Of a DNA stretch of 64,000 nt, positions 1 through 9,081 are shown piece by piece. How positions within the stretch are numbered: the first letter of the stretch is position 1; the number at the start of each line of letters is the position of its first letter. The position numbers and the translations under genes were made by a program. This stretch comes from CBDFKS01 sp965248905 (GTDB lineage Bacteria; Chloroflexota; Dehalococcoidia; Lucifugimonadales; JAGWBF01), in NCBI GenBank assembly GCA_965248905.1, contig CBDFKS010000006.1, positions 310,001 through 374,000 of the forward strand, given 5' to 3'. The notes below the pieces were generated by a model. It ran no database searches, was not told where the DNA came from, and saw nothing but the letters and a program-made list of their open reading frames with translations.

Positions 1-573
1 CACGCCGCCCGGGTTGATCCCGTTAACTTGAATACCATAGGGACGGAGGGAGCGGGCAAGGGAGGTGGTGTAGCCTATCAGTCCGAACTTGGAAGCGGCA
101 TAGGTGCCGGGCCCATATTTCGTGGTTAACATCCGCGCAGCCAGAGTGCCTATATTGATGATGACACCACTACCTCTACTCATCATATGAGGAATCACGG
201 CACGACAAGTGAGAAACGGCCCTTTCAGGTTCGCGTTCATGACGTCGTCGAACTGCTCTATCGTCGTCTCCCAAACCTCGACACCCCAATGTATTCTCGC
301 GGCGTTGTTGACCAGGATATCAATACGCCCCCAGGTGGATAGCATGCCGTTGATCACATCGTTAACTTGGTCCTCTTTGCTCACATCCAGTACAAAGGGC
401 AAGGCTTCTCCACCATCGGCAACGATATCTGCGACCACTTGCTCCTGGAGCTCCTTGTTGCGTCCCGTCACTGCAACCCGTACTCCCTCCCGCGCGAAGG
501 TCTTGGCTATGGCCCTACCTATTCCTTTGTGACCCGCCGCTGTCACGAGGGCAACCTGACCTGTTAACTGCAT
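1..573 (-). CDS. SDR-family oxidoreductase, truncated by window edge
   Basis: The reading frame from an ATG at 573 runs off the left edge, giving 191 codons of a roughly 250-residue short-chain dehydrogenase. Visible SDR features, in order, are a variant nucleotide-binding loop TAAGHKGIG near residue 11, a LDVS acidic turn, the NNAA motif, and the catalytic YAASK with Tyr and Lys. The usual catalytic Ser region reads NIGTLAARM, so Thr may take the Ser role. These enzymes use NAD(P)H to interconvert alcohols and ketones; the substrate cannot be told from sequence. The gene diverges from the HyuA-HyuB gene across about 290 bases. The missing C-terminus is only the window boundary, not damage. 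Confidence 0.93.
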   Translation of the reverse strand, partial: MQLTGQVALVTAAGHKGIGRAIAKTFAREGVRVAVTGRNKELQEQVVADIVADGGEALPFVLDVSKEDQVNDVINGMLSTWGRIDILVNNAARIHWGVEVWETTIEQFDDVMNANLKGPFLTCRAVIPHMMSRGSGVIINIGTLAARMLTTKYGPGTYAASKFGLIGYTTSLARSLRPYGIQVNGINPGGV

Positions 574-669
574 GAGCTCATTCCCTCAAAAGAAATCTAC
601 ATTTTAGGCTTAGGCACATCTTTGGGGTCTATGTCTAAACAGACCGCATCGAAACCACAAGATGGGAGT

Positions 670-698
670 ATTATAGCCACCTCACGGTATACCAGCAA
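670..698 (-). promoter_or_regulatory. Candidate sigma70-type promoter for the SDR gene
   Basis: On the minus strand TTGCTG (693-698) and TATAAT (670-675) are separated by 17 bases. Transcription would start near 663, leaving a leader of about 90 bases before the SDR start at 573. The rest of the 574-860 gap shows no clear element; the HyuA-HyuB gene on the other side has no convincing -35/-10 pair. Confidence 0.5.
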
Positions 699-860
699 GG
701 CTTATAACGCTACCACAGCTAGTCATGGCACACTAAGCACTTCACAGACTAGGATACTAATAATAGAATAACCATTGGCCTTAGCGGCAAAAATGTCCAG
801 ATACTTTTGATATTCGATAGCTAGAGGCTGACAAAGGGCAGCAAGAGAGGAACCACAAGC

Positions 861-3800
861 ATGGCACAACCGAATCCACGATACCTGGTCGGGAGCGACA
901 TCGGCGGCACATTTACCGACCTGGTGCTGCTGAATGAGAGCTCCGGAGAGATCGTTATTACGAAGGTGGTCACGACCCCTGACGACCCTTCAGATGCGGT
1001 CATTACCGGGGTCCGAGCTCTGGCAAACGAAGACCCTAACTACATTCATCACACCCGGGAGTTCGTCCACGCCACCACTCTGGCGGCCAACGCCGTGATT
1101 CAGCGAAAGGGAGTAAAAACGGCCCTGCTGGCCACCAAAGGGTTTCGAGACTTGCTGGAGCTACGTCGCCATGTAAGGGTGAAGACCAGCGAAATGTGGA
1201 ATGATCCTCCTGCGCCCCTAGTGCCCCGTTATCTCCGCATCCCGGTGACCGAGCGGACATACAGCGACGGACGCATTCTTACCCCTGTAAGTCCCGACGA
1301 GATCAGGCGGATAGCCGAGTTTCTACAAAAGGAGGAGATCGAGTCGGTGGCAATCGCTTTCCTCCACTCCTACGTCAACTCCACCAACGAGAGAGAAGTG
1401 GCAGACCTGCTGCATCAGATGGCGCCGGACATCGCTATATCCCCCTCTTCGCAGGTGCTCCCCAAATTCGGTGAATACGAACGTACGGCCACTACAGTGA
1501 TCAACGCATACGTCAAGCCCATCATGCAGCGCTACCTTCAACGCCTGGGAGACCGGTTAAACAGCGAGGGATTCGGGGGCAATCTTTTCGTCAATCTGTC
1601 CAATGGAGGCCTTGCATCGGTCCGCGCCGCCAGCGATCTTCCAGTGAGGGTCATCGAGTCCGGGCCTGTGGCGGGAGCCGTGGCCGCCCAAATATACGGA
1701 AAGCTGGCCGGCCTCGACGAAGTGCTATCCATGGATATGGGTGGTACGACCGCCAAGGCCTGTTTAATCAAAGACGGCGCCTTGCCCATGACCTCGGAGC
1801 TGGAGGTGGCCCGTTCAGAGCGATCGCAAAAGGGCAGCGGCTACCCGGTAGCCATCCCATCAGTAGACCTTATTGAAGTGGGAGCGGGTGGTGGCAGTGT
1901 CGCTCGGGTCAACCAACTGGGTCTGATACAGGTTGGGCCGGACAGCGCTGGAGCCAGCCCGGGCCCCATCTGCTACGGCTTCGGTGGAGAGGAGCCCACG
2001 GTTACCGACGCGGACCTGGCCCTCGGCTACCTGAACCCTGACTATTTCCTGGGCGGGGAGATGAAGCTGGATGACAGTAAAGCCACTAAGGGCTTGCGGG
2101 AGCGTCTGGCCGAGCCCCTGGGTAGAGAGGTGCTGGACGTCGCGTGGACGGTGCACCAGGTGGTAAACGAGAACATGGCCGCAGCAGTCAAGATGCATGT
2201 GATAGAGAAGGGGGGCGATCCCAGCCGTCTCTCTTTGGTGGCCTTCGGAGGCGCCGGGCCGGTGCATGCCTACCACGTGGCCGCCGCGTTGGGCGTTCCT
2301 AAAGTATTGGTGCCACCTCAGGCAGGGGTAACCTCTGCTCTGGGCCTTCTTGCAGCGCCACCCGCATTTGACCTGAGTCGGACGTACAAGATCCCCTTCA
2401 AAGACCTGGACTTTGCGGCGATGGAGCAAGCCCTTCAAGAGATGGAAAAAGAGGTCGCAGGTCTGCTGAAAGAAGTGGACCCGGAGGGCCAATCCAGGTT
2501 CGACCGCTCCCTGGATATCTGCTACATCGGGCAGGGTTACCAGATTCCGGTGGACCTCGAGGAAGATGGGCTAGCCACTATGGACGCAGCGGCTCTCTGG
2601 GAACTGTTCGCCAACGAGTATCGAGCCAAGTACGGCTATTTCTATGACGATGTGCCCGCAGAGGTAGTCAACCTCAAGGTGCGGGGCAGCATCACCGATC
2701 GTGCCCTGAAGCTCCAACCCATACCCAGAAGCCAGCATACATTGAAGGACGCACTAAAGGGCCATCGGCCAGCCTACTCTTCCGCTCAACAATCCATGGT
2801 GCCTTACGGGGTCTACGACCGCTACCTTCTCTCCTCAGGAATGGTCATCGAGGGACCGGCTATCATCGAGGAAAGAGAGTGCACCACGGTTGTGGACTCG
2901 GGCGGAACGGTGGAGGTCGACGACTATGGGACTCTGATCATATCGGTGGGGCAGCCAGAGGGGAATATGGCCGACTCAGGAGACCTTAACCTGGACATCA
3001 TTTGGCCTCGCCTCATCTCCATAGCCGATGAGATGGCGGTTACTCAGATACGCACCGCATTCTCCCACGACGTTATCGAGGTCCACGATATGTCCACAGG
3101 CATCAGTGATGCCCGTGGTTTCCTGATTGCCCAGACGGCGCTCGGGGCCACCGGCCACACAGGCACCATGCCACCTCTGGTAAAGACAATCTTGGAAGAG
3201 ATTCCCATCGACCAGATGCGTCCAGGTGACGCATATGTGACCAACGACCCCTGGGTTCAATCGGGGCACACCGGCGATGCATTCGTAGTAACCCCGGTAT
3301 TCCTGGACTCCAAGGTCATCGGGTTCACCATATCCAGTATTCATCATCTGGACATCGGCGGCAGGGCCGGCTCTGGACTCAGCGAAGAGGTCTATGAAGA
3401 AGGCTTGATTATACCCATCCTGCCCATAATGAGGGAAGGAAAACCGAATCAGGAGTTCTTCAATATCCTGAGGCGCAACGTACGGTTCAGCGAAAAGGTT
3501 ATCGGCGACTTCCGGGCTCAGGTGGCCACATGTTACGTAGGCGCTCAAAGGCTGGCCGAGCTGGTTATGGAGCAGAACCTGGGTTCGTTGGAGCAGGCCG
3601 CCGACGAGATCGTATCCCGTAGCGAGGCGGCCATGCGCAGGGGTATCCAGACCTTGGTCGACGGTACTTATAAAGCCGACCTCAGTCTGGATATGCCCGA
3701 CGACTCTGGAGGCTACCTCAAGCTGGCCCTGACCCTCACGGTCCAGGGAGACGAGCTGCACGCCGACTTCACCGGCACCTCTCCCCAGGTGCGCCGCCCC

Positions 3801-4652
3801 ATAAATGACCCTCTGAACCACGTCCGGGCCTTCTTCGTCGAGGCTATCAAGATGGTATGCGCTCCCGATATTCCCAACAACGAAGGGGCCCAACGTCCCA
3901 TACGTACCTTCGCTCCCGAAGGGTGCCTGCTGAATCCCACTTATCCAGCCCCGGTTTTCTGGAGAATTGCCACGGGCACCCAGGTCTCGGACCTGGCATT
4001 CCAAGCCCTCAGCCAAGCCGCACCGGGCAGGACCCCGGCCGGGTCAGGCTCCTTACCGATATGCCAGTTCTACATGTCCGGCCAGCGCAAGTCCGGGGAG
4101 ACATTCATGCTTCACCAGCACGCTTATGGCGGTATGGGAGGCCGACCAGGTAGAGATGGACTAGCCTCGGTGAGCTTTCCATACAGTGTTCGCCAGGTGT
4201 CCACGGAGGGACTTGAGATCGAGACTCCGTTCTTCTACGAGAAACGGGAAATTTTGTGCGATTCCGGAGGAGCAGGCCAGTGGCGTGGTGGGCCCGGCGA
4301 AGAGCTGGTCATGAGAGCGGTACCGGGCGTTGACGTGGACCCGTCCAAGCTCATCATATTCTCCGGCGCCGGTGGCCGGTATCGAGAACCTCCCCATGGC
4401 ATTTCGGGGGGGAGGCCAGGCACAATCGCACGGATTTTAGTCGACGGTGTGCAGGCAGACCCAGCCACTTTGGGTAACTCTCCCGAGGTACATTTCCGCA
4501 GCGACCAGGCCCTCACATTGCAGCTACCAGGAGGCGGTAGCTGCGGCGACCCCTCTGAACGAGACCCTACGCTCATCGAATCGGACTTGAAGAACGGCTA
4601 CATATCTAGGGAAAGCGCCATCCGGGACTACGGCTACAGCCCCGATACCTAG
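861..4652 (+). CDS. Fused hydantoinase/oxoprolinase, HyuA plus HyuB in one chain
   Basis: This 1263-residue protein joins two halves usually made as separate bacterial subunits. Residues 1 to about 690 are the ATP-using HyuA half: N-terminal GSDIGGTFTDLVLL, a second phosphate-binding motif MDMGGTTAKA near 291, and FGGAGPVHAY near 462. Residues from about 703 on are the HyuB half (motifs FTISSIHHLDIGG, GGMGGRPGRDG). The family includes ATP-dependent 5-oxoprolinase and N-methylhydantoinase, which open cyclic amides, and acetone carboxylase relatives; the exact substrate is unknown. Met703 (2967-2969) is preceded by an AGAGGGG ribosome-site-like stretch, suggesting descent from two adjacent genes or a second start. 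A weak site AGAGAGG precedes the first ATG. Fused versions are known, for example the eukaryotic oxoprolinase. Confidence 0.9.
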   Translation: MAQPNPRYLVGSDIGGTFTDLVLLNESSGEIVITKVVTTPDDPSDAVITGVRALANEDPNYIHHTREFVHATTLAANAVIQRKGVKTALLATKGFRDLLELRRHVRVKTSEMWNDPPAPLVPRYLRIPVTERTYSDGRILTPVSPDEIRRIAEFLQKEEIESVAIAFLHSYVNSTNEREVADLLHQMAPDIAISPSSQVLPKFGEYERTATTVINAYVKPIMQRYLQRLGDRLNSEGFGGNLFVNLSNGGLASVRAASDLPVRVIESGPVAGAVAAQIYGKLAGLDEVLSMDMGGTTAKACLIKDGALPMTSELEVARSERSQKGSGYPVAIPSVDLIEVGAGGGSVARVNQLGLIQVGPDSAGASPGPICYGFGGEEPTVTDADLALGYLNPDYFLGGEMKLDDSKATKGLRERLAEPLGREVLDVAWTVHQVVNENMAAAVKMHVIEKGGDPSRLSLVAFGGAGPVHAYHVAAALGVPKVLVPPQAGVTSALGLLAAPPAFDLSRTYKIPFKDLDFAAMEQALQEMEKEVAGLLKEVDPEGQSRFDRSLDICYIGQGYQIPVDLEEDGLATMDAAALWELFANEYRAKYGYFYDDVPAEVVNLKVRGSITDRALKLQPIPRSQHTLKDALKGHRPAYSSAQQSMVPYGVYDRYLLSSGMVIEGPAIIEERECTTVVDSGGTVEVDDYGTLIISVGQPEGNMADSGDLNLDIIWPRLISIADEMAVTQIRTAFSHDVIEVHDMSTGISDARGFLIAQTALGATGHTGTMPPLVKTILEEIPIDQMRPGDAYVTNDPWVQSGHTGDAFVVTPVFLDSKVIGFTISSIHHLDIGGRAGSGLSEEVYEEGLIIPILPIMREGKPNQEFFNILRRNVRFSEKVIGDFRAQVATCYVGAQRLAELVMEQNLGSLEQAADEIVSRSEAAMRRGIQTLVDGTYKADLSLDMPDDSGGYLKLALTLTVQGDELHADFTGTSPQVRRPINDPLNHVRAFFVEAIKMVCAPDIPNNEGAQRPIRTFAPEGCLLNPTYPAPVFWRIATGTQVSDLAFQALSQAAPGRTPAGSGSLPICQFYMSGQRKSGETFMLHQHAYGGMGGRPGRDGLASVSFPYSVRQVSTEGLEIETPFFYEKREILCDSGGAGQWRGGPGEELVMRAVPGVDVDPSKLIIFSGAGGRYREPPHGISGGRPGTIARILVDGVQADPATLGNSPEVHFRSDQALTLQLPGGGSCGDPSERDPTLIESDLKNGYISRESAIRDYGYSPDT

Positions 4653-4716
4653 TCAAGGAGAGCCGGTGGTATACCAGGGACTTTCGGTGCTCGAATGTCG
4701 TTATTGCTACTAAAAT

Positions 4717-4784
4717 CCCTTCCCCCTCGATGGGGGAAGGCTAGGATGGGGGTGAAAGGCACCTATCAAATCTTGGTTGATTGA
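4717..4784 (+). repeat. 68-bp palindromic repeat, inverted copy near 42.1 kb
   Basis: The unit begins with a near-perfect palindrome (CCTTCCCC..GGGGAAGG, 4719-4740) followed by a conserved tail ending TCTTGGTTGATTGA. By eye it matches the reverse complement of 42124-42191 at 66 of 68 positions. It lies just after the HyuA-HyuB stop, where the hairpin could also slow or end transcription. The rest of 4653-4820 shows nothing else. Confidence 0.85.
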
Positions 4785-4820
4785 CTACTACTAGTTGTCC
4801 CAGTCTCTTTTCATGATGCC

Positions 4821-5768
4821 TTAACGTGACCCTTCCAGCGCCGCTCGCTTCTCCTCATCCCGCGCCTTACACTGCGTTGCTCGCTCCAGTACCGCTTTGG
4901 CCCAAACATCCACGGGTACGTCGATCATTCTTCCAGCGAATGGCACAGCTGCAGTGCCTGCCGCCACAGCCTGGGCGAACACCTCTCGCACCTGGGTGTA
5001 GTACTGCACCTGTCCTTCGGTTGGAGTGAAAGCGGTGTTGACCGGCTCTATCCATGTGGCGTCGGGGCAGATGACTCCTTTGGTCCCCAGGTTTTTGCCC
5101 ACCGTTGCCAAGCGCAATACCTCGTCCCGAGAAGGAGTGCCCAAGAGAGAGCCCAAGGGATGGGCCATGCCCAGTGGCTGAACGCCGTCCGCGATTCCCT
5201 CGATGACCATGCGGCCTCGCGCGTACACCAATGGGTCGTACTCTTCTGAAGGGCTGATCCCCATGCTGTAGCACAGGTCTCCCTCATCCAGGGCCAACTG
5301 GCTGACTCGGGGGCTTGCCGCGATTATTTCGCGGACGTTCCACACGGCTAAGCCGGACTCCAGCAGAACGATGATCTGCAAAGAGCCTGCCTCAATACCT
5401 CGCTTGTGCTCCATATCCTCCATCAAACCAGCGGCCTGTACTACGTCTTCAGCGCGTTCAGTATTGGGCAACATAATGCCATCGAGGCCAGGCCAGATCG
5501 AGGCCTCCAGGTCCGCATGGAGATAGGGCTTGTTAACGCGCACGAACACCTCTGCGCCGCCGTAGGCGGCCATGGGAATAGCCTCTTTGACCACAGACCT
5601 GGCTTCGAGCTTGCTCGATTCGGGTACACTGTCCTCCAGGTCCAGGGTAACCGCGTCCGGGACATGGGGCCACTCATCTTTTTTGCCTGTGCCGGCTTTC
5701 CTTTCGGCAGCCGTTACCGGCAGCATCAAGTTGGAGCGGCGTACGAGGTCATTTGTGGTTCGTTCCAG
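4821..5768 (-). CDS. HpcH/HpaI aldolase / CitE-like lyase, paralog 1
   Basis: This is a TIM-barrel CoA-ester lyase of the citrate-lyase-beta-like group, which makes or breaks C-C bonds of (hydroxy)acyl-CoA or oxo-acids with Mg2+. Key motifs are TLDLEDSVPE, the substrate Arg in EVFVRVN, the metal Glu in LLESGLAV and the acidic DEGDLCYS loop, all in family order. It is the last of three tandem paralogs on this strand. The start is uncertain: the frame stays open upstream to 5873, but that would overlap the preceding paralog by 79 bases, and no in-frame ATG/GTG precedes the conserved VRRSN segment. A CTG at 5768 sits after AGAAAGGTAGG; an ATG at 5752 is out of frame by one base. Aligning with paralog 2 (MTKRAVRRS) suggests a missing base near 5745. 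Confidence 0.85.
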   Translation of the reverse strand: MERTTNDLVRRSNLMLPVTAAERKAGTGKKDEWPHVPDAVTLDLEDSVPESSKLEARSVVKEAIPMAAYGGAEVFVRVNKPYLHADLEASIWPGLDGIMLPNTERAEDVVQAAGLMEDMEHKRGIEAGSLQIIVLLESGLAVWNVREIIAASPRVSQLALDEGDLCYSMGISPSEEYDPLVYARGRMVIEGIADGVQPLGMAHPLGSLLGTPSRDEVLRLATVGKNLGTKGVICPDATWIEPVNTAFTPTEGQVQYYTQVREVFAQAVAAGTAAVPFAGRMIDVPVDVWAKAVLERATQCKARDEEKRAALEGSR

Positions 5769-5794
5769 GTTGGGGCCTACCTTTCTTGCTCTTC

Positions 5795-6748
5795 TTAAGA
5801 GGTTGCGTCTGCTTCTTCGGCGGCTCGGGTGCGGGCTACGGCGTCGGCTTTTTCTCGATCCCTCTCGGCGCAAAGTTGGGCCCAGTCCAGCAATTCCTCG
5901 GCTCGGTCGGCTTCATAGCGGTCGATGACCCTGCCATTCACCTCTTCCCAGGTAATGCCGGAAGCCTCGAGCTGCCGGTATCGCTCCAGTACCCATCGAG
6001 CATCGTCTACATCCTCTTGGGGTGGGGTATAGCCTCGTACCTGGGGCTCAACTATCGCGGGATGCAATCCGCTGCCGTGGCGAAAACCGCACTTGCGAGC
6101 GGCCTCGGCCTGTTCGAAGGCGCGGTCTGGGTCGCTTACACTCCCGGTGGTGTCGGGGGTGTAGGGTGTAGCAAGAAGCTCTAGCCCAAGGTCATAGGCC
6201 GCCAGGTCCATCTCGCCCTTGCCGTAGACGAACTGATCGAAGCCCACGAACATCTCAACTCCGATGTCTCTGGACATATCGTACCCTGCTCCACCGCCGT
6301 AGTCCTTGATACGGGGACTGGCAGCAGCGATCTCGTGGGCGTTGGCGATCCCCTTAGCGGACTCGATATTGGCGCCGATCTCTACAGTGCCTGGTCGGAT
6401 ACCCCGTTCCTTTTCAAGGCGCGTGATCAGCGCATCAACTCTTTTTATCTCTTCCGCCGATTCAGTCTTAGGGTAGTTCACCCTCGTGAGGCCGGGCCAA
6501 ATGACCGCCTCCAGATCGGCCTCTACATAGTCGTGATTGATTCTGGTGTAAACTTTGGCGCCGCCCTTCGAAACGTTCTTGATAGCGTCTTTTATGAGGG
6601 TACGGGCGTGAGGCTTTTGCCATTCCGGCACCGAGTCCTCCAGGTCCAGAACTATGTAATCGCAGCCCCTGTTCCAGGCGCGGTTCACGAACCGGGCGGT
6701 GTTGACTGGCATGTAAATTCCTGAGCGACGGACAGCCCGCTTGGTCAA
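5795..6748 (-). CDS. HpcH/HpaI aldolase / CitE-like lyase, paralog 2
   Basis: The 317-residue protein has the canonical motifs of the family: VLDLEDSVPEW at about 33-43, the Arg of KVYTRIN (residue 69), IESAKGIA for the metal Glu, and GAGYDMSRD for the metal Asp. It therefore looks catalytically competent for a CoA-ester or oxo-acid aldol/lyase reaction. The first Met gives the common N-terminus MTKRAVRRSGIYMPV. Its stop is about 26 bases from the likely start of paralog 1, so the two are probably co-transcribed. Substrate is not identifiable; the neighbourhood (hydantoinase, CoA-transferases) suggests organic-acid or amide catabolism. Confidence 0.92.
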   Translation of the reverse strand: MTKRAVRRSGIYMPVNTARFVNRAWNRGCDYIVLDLEDSVPEWQKPHARTLIKDAIKNVSKGGAKVYTRINHDYVEADLEAVIWPGLTRVNYPKTESAEEIKRVDALITRLEKERGIRPGTVEIGANIESAKGIANAHEIAAASPRIKDYGGGAGYDMSRDIGVEMFVGFDQFVYGKGEMDLAAYDLGLELLATPYTPDTTGSVSDPDRAFEQAEAARKCGFRHGSGLHPAIVEPQVRGYTPPQEDVDDARWVLERYRQLEASGITWEEVNGRVIDRYEADRAEELLDWAQLCAERDREKADAVARTRAAEEADATS

Positions 6749-6833
6749 TTGTTTTCCTCCCTGCTATCTCGAATGTGAGGCTGTAATTTTGGAGGCACTG
6801 TTGAGAAAATCAGATTAGTTTTCCACTGTGAAA

Positions 6834-7787
6834 TCAGTCGTCTTCAGAGGCCAGCGCCACGGCGGTGGCCTTTTCTTCGTCCCTAGTTGCGCAAGCCTGG
6901 GCATGGGCGACTAGACTTTCTGCCTGCTTCAGGGTGGACAATTCGGCAATCTTGCCATCGACATGCACGATGGTTGCTTCAGCCTCTCTCTGATGGGAGA
7001 AAGCATCCACAAGGCGTTGCGCGGCGTCCACCTCTAATGCCTCGGGCGTGAATCCACGGTTTAGCGGCTCCACCTGGTTGGGGCGGATACACATGGAGCC
7101 CTTGAAACCGATACGCCGCCCCCTCAACGCTGCTTGATATGTGTCCTCCGGGCCGGCTAAGAGGCCCCTGGCGGGGGCTTGCCACCAGGCTCCGAAGGGC
7201 ACCAGGCCTGAGGCGTTTGCTATCGTGATGATGCGCTGCATCAGGTAGGGCATCAGGTAGATTTCTCCTGACGGCTCCGGTCGAAGGTCCATCACCAGGT
7301 CTGCTCTACCAAGGGTGAGGCCCCAGAGGCGCGGGCTGGAGCGAGCTATCTCCATCGCGCCATAGTTCCCCTTGCCTGTCTCGATGGAAGCCACCACTTG
7401 CACCGTTCCGGGCAACAGTCCTCGCTGGCCTTCCAGCCGGGAGATCAGGCCATCGGCCTCGGCCATCTCTTGAGGAGTCTCGATCCTAGAAATTATTATC
7501 CCGTTGAGGCCCGGCCATACGCATGCCATTAGGTCGGCATAGAGCAGCTTCGCGTCTATTTGAACGAAAACCAAAGCGCCTCCGCGACCGACCGAGCCAA
7601 TGGCATCACGGACTCGACTTCTCGCATGAGGTTTGTCCCGTTCGGCCACCAGCTCCGCCATGTCCAGAACTACAACGTCAGCTCCGAAGGACCACGCCTG
7701 CTCAATCATAGCCTCATCGGATAACGGAACCAGCAGCCAGGAGCGACGCACCGCGGCACCGGGAGCTAGCTTACCTTGACTGGCCAT
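6834..7787 (-). CDS. HpcH/HpaI-type lyase homolog, paralog 3, altered active site
   Basis: This 317-residue protein shares the fold signature (AVRRSWLLVP, ACVWPGLNGIIISR, FKGSMCIRPNQVEPLN) with the two paralogs downstream. The DLED motif has become DMAE (residues 42-45) and the Arg of the FVRVN strand is Gln76 (VFVQID). The metal-binding Glu (SIETGKGN) and an Asp (GRADLVMDL) remain. Loss of the substrate Arg implies a changed substrate or a non-catalytic partner role. It is first in the three-gene set, separated from paralog 2 by 85 bases. Start is ATG at 7787; the upstream GGGGGTG stretch may be the ribosome site. Confidence 0.87.
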   Translation of the reverse strand: MASQGKLAPGAAVRRSWLLVPLSDEAMIEQAWSFGADVVVLDMAELVAERDKPHARSRVRDAIGSVGRGGALVFVQIDAKLLYADLMACVWPGLNGIIISRIETPQEMAEADGLISRLEGQRGLLPGTVQVVASIETGKGNYGAMEIARSSPRLWGLTLGRADLVMDLRPEPSGEIYLMPYLMQRIITIANASGLVPFGAWWQAPARGLLAGPEDTYQAALRGRRIGFKGSMCIRPNQVEPLNRGFTPEALEVDAAQRLVDAFSHQREAEATIVHVDGKIAELSTLKQAESLVAHAQACATRDEEKATAVALASEDD

Positions 7788-7912
7788 TCAGTGACACCCC
7801 CTTAAACACGCCACGGAGCATTCTAGATCATGGAAGCCCGTTTCCATCGGCTATCTAAGGCGATATTTTAAACCAACATTCATAGGGTTACAACCTGTGA
7901 AGCAAAGGCTGC

Positions 7913-7918
7913 TATAAT
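7913..7918 (+). promoter_or_regulatory. TATAAT -10 box upstream of the phosphatase gene
   Basis: A perfect TATAAT lies at 7913-7918. A poor -35 candidate (TTACAA, 7888-7893) is 19 bases upstream. If used, transcription begins near 7925, which argues that the phosphatase starts at the TTG at 8000 rather than at 7931. Confidence 0.35.
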
Positions 7919-7999
7919 TGGTATCTACGATTGATCGCCACCCTCATCTTAGATTGCGGTCTCAGATTATCATCGCTGGCCGGCGGAACTGAGAGTTAC

Positions 8000-8944
8000 T
8001 TGGAAGTTGTTGTCGACGCACGCCTAATTACCGAGATAGAGACCAAAGCCGCTGAACTGGCCAGAGGCGCAGGTGCGATACTTGCCGGCCACTTTGGCCG
8101 ACCTTTAGAGGTGGAGTACAAGGACGACAAGAAGCAGGATCCCGTTACATTAGTCGACAAGGAGAGCCAGGACTATCTGAGCAAAGCTATATCCGATAGC
8201 TACCCAGAGCATGGTATCGTCGGCGAGGAGGACACTCAGGAGAGTGAGGGTACGGCTTCTGAGTTCCTTTGGGTCCTGGACCCGCTGGACGGCACCACCA
8301 ACTTTCTTAACGGCCTCCCCATTTATGGGGTATCCATCGGAGTTTTGCATAGAGGTGTGCCCATCGCCGGGGCCCTCTTCATACCCTGGCCTGGAGAAAA
8401 CCGTGGCGTGGTGCTACACGCTCGAAAGGGAGGCGGGGCATGGATCGGCGAAGAGCGTTTAACCATTCCCAATGCCGACGGCCCGGAGGCCAACCGCCCC
8501 GTCGGTCTTCCAGCCTCCTTTGGCGGCCAGTTCCGTGTCGGAAAAGAGATGCGAGGACGGGTGGGCCAAGTCAGAATAACCGGTAGCATCGTCTACGAGC
8601 TGGCTCTCACGGCTTGCGGCCAGCTACAATACGCTATTATTGGAGGGCCTCGTATATGGGACGTAGCTGGGGGCGTGCTGATAGTGGCGGAGGCGGGGGG
8701 AACAGTGCTGGTTAGGCCCAGGCGAAGCCGGCAGTGGGAGCCCATTGACGTGGTAGGTCCTTCTTGGGAGGCAGGTGCCCCCACTCTGAAAGAAGTCCGT
8801 GGCTGGTCGGCGCCTATGGTCCTGGGCAATGAGCGGGTAGCGAGCTTCGTGGCGGCCAACCTTCAGCGAAGGCGCCGCTCTTTACCGGCGAGAGCGGTAG
8901 GGCTTGTGAAGAGTATCGTGGGCAGAAGCAATAAGGGCAAGTAA
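8000..8944 (+). CDS. Inositol monophosphatase-family phosphatase
   Basis: The protein carries the two Li+/Mg2+-phosphatase signatures: WVLDPLDGTTNF with its two metal Asp residues, preceded by the metal Glu in VGEED, and C-terminal WDVAGGVLIVAEAGG. Such enzymes hydrolyse inositol phosphates, 3'(2'),5'-bisphosphate nucleotides or sugar bisphosphates in the cytoplasm; substrate cannot be fixed here. The frame is open back to a TTG at 7931 but that lies only about 13 bases after a TATAAT. The TTG at 8000, after GAGAG, gives an N-terminus matching the family better, so the chain is about 314 residues. The C-terminal tail is Arg/Lys-rich (RRRRSLPARAVG), beyond the normal domain. It stands alone between the lyase cluster and a flavoprotein gene. 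Confidence 0.88.
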   Translation: MEVVVDARLITEIETKAAELARGAGAILAGHFGRPLEVEYKDDKKQDPVTLVDKESQDYLSKAISDSYPEHGIVGEEDTQESEGTASEFLWVLDPLDGTTNFLNGLPIYGVSIGVLHRGVPIAGALFIPWPGENRGVVLHARKGGGAWIGEERLTIPNADGPEANRPVGLPASFGGQFRVGKEMRGRVGQVRITGSIVYELALTACGQLQYAIIGGPRIWDVAGGVLIVAEAGGTVLVRPRRSRQWEPIDVVGPSWEAGAPTLKEVRGWSAPMVLGNERVASFVAANLQRRRRSLPARAVGLVKSIVGRSNKGK

Positions 8945-9081
8945 TCGCCTATTTGGGTCCAGTCCACCGTTACGAACCATGATACTGATAGTTTTGGTGC
9001 TTTCCTGGTGTCATGACATAGGTGTCGGAGCACTCGGGTAAAACCGCTGATAACGGCTCACAATCCTAATTTCGGTTAGAG

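Noticed and set aside
1860..2492. 210-codon minus-strand frame within HyuA
   Set aside because: Shadow of the coding strand; composition typical of antisense frames.
2976..4016. 346-codon open frame antisense to the HyuB half
   Set aside because: It mirrors a strongly family-like coding frame on the plus strand, has no recognisable motif and no ribosome site.
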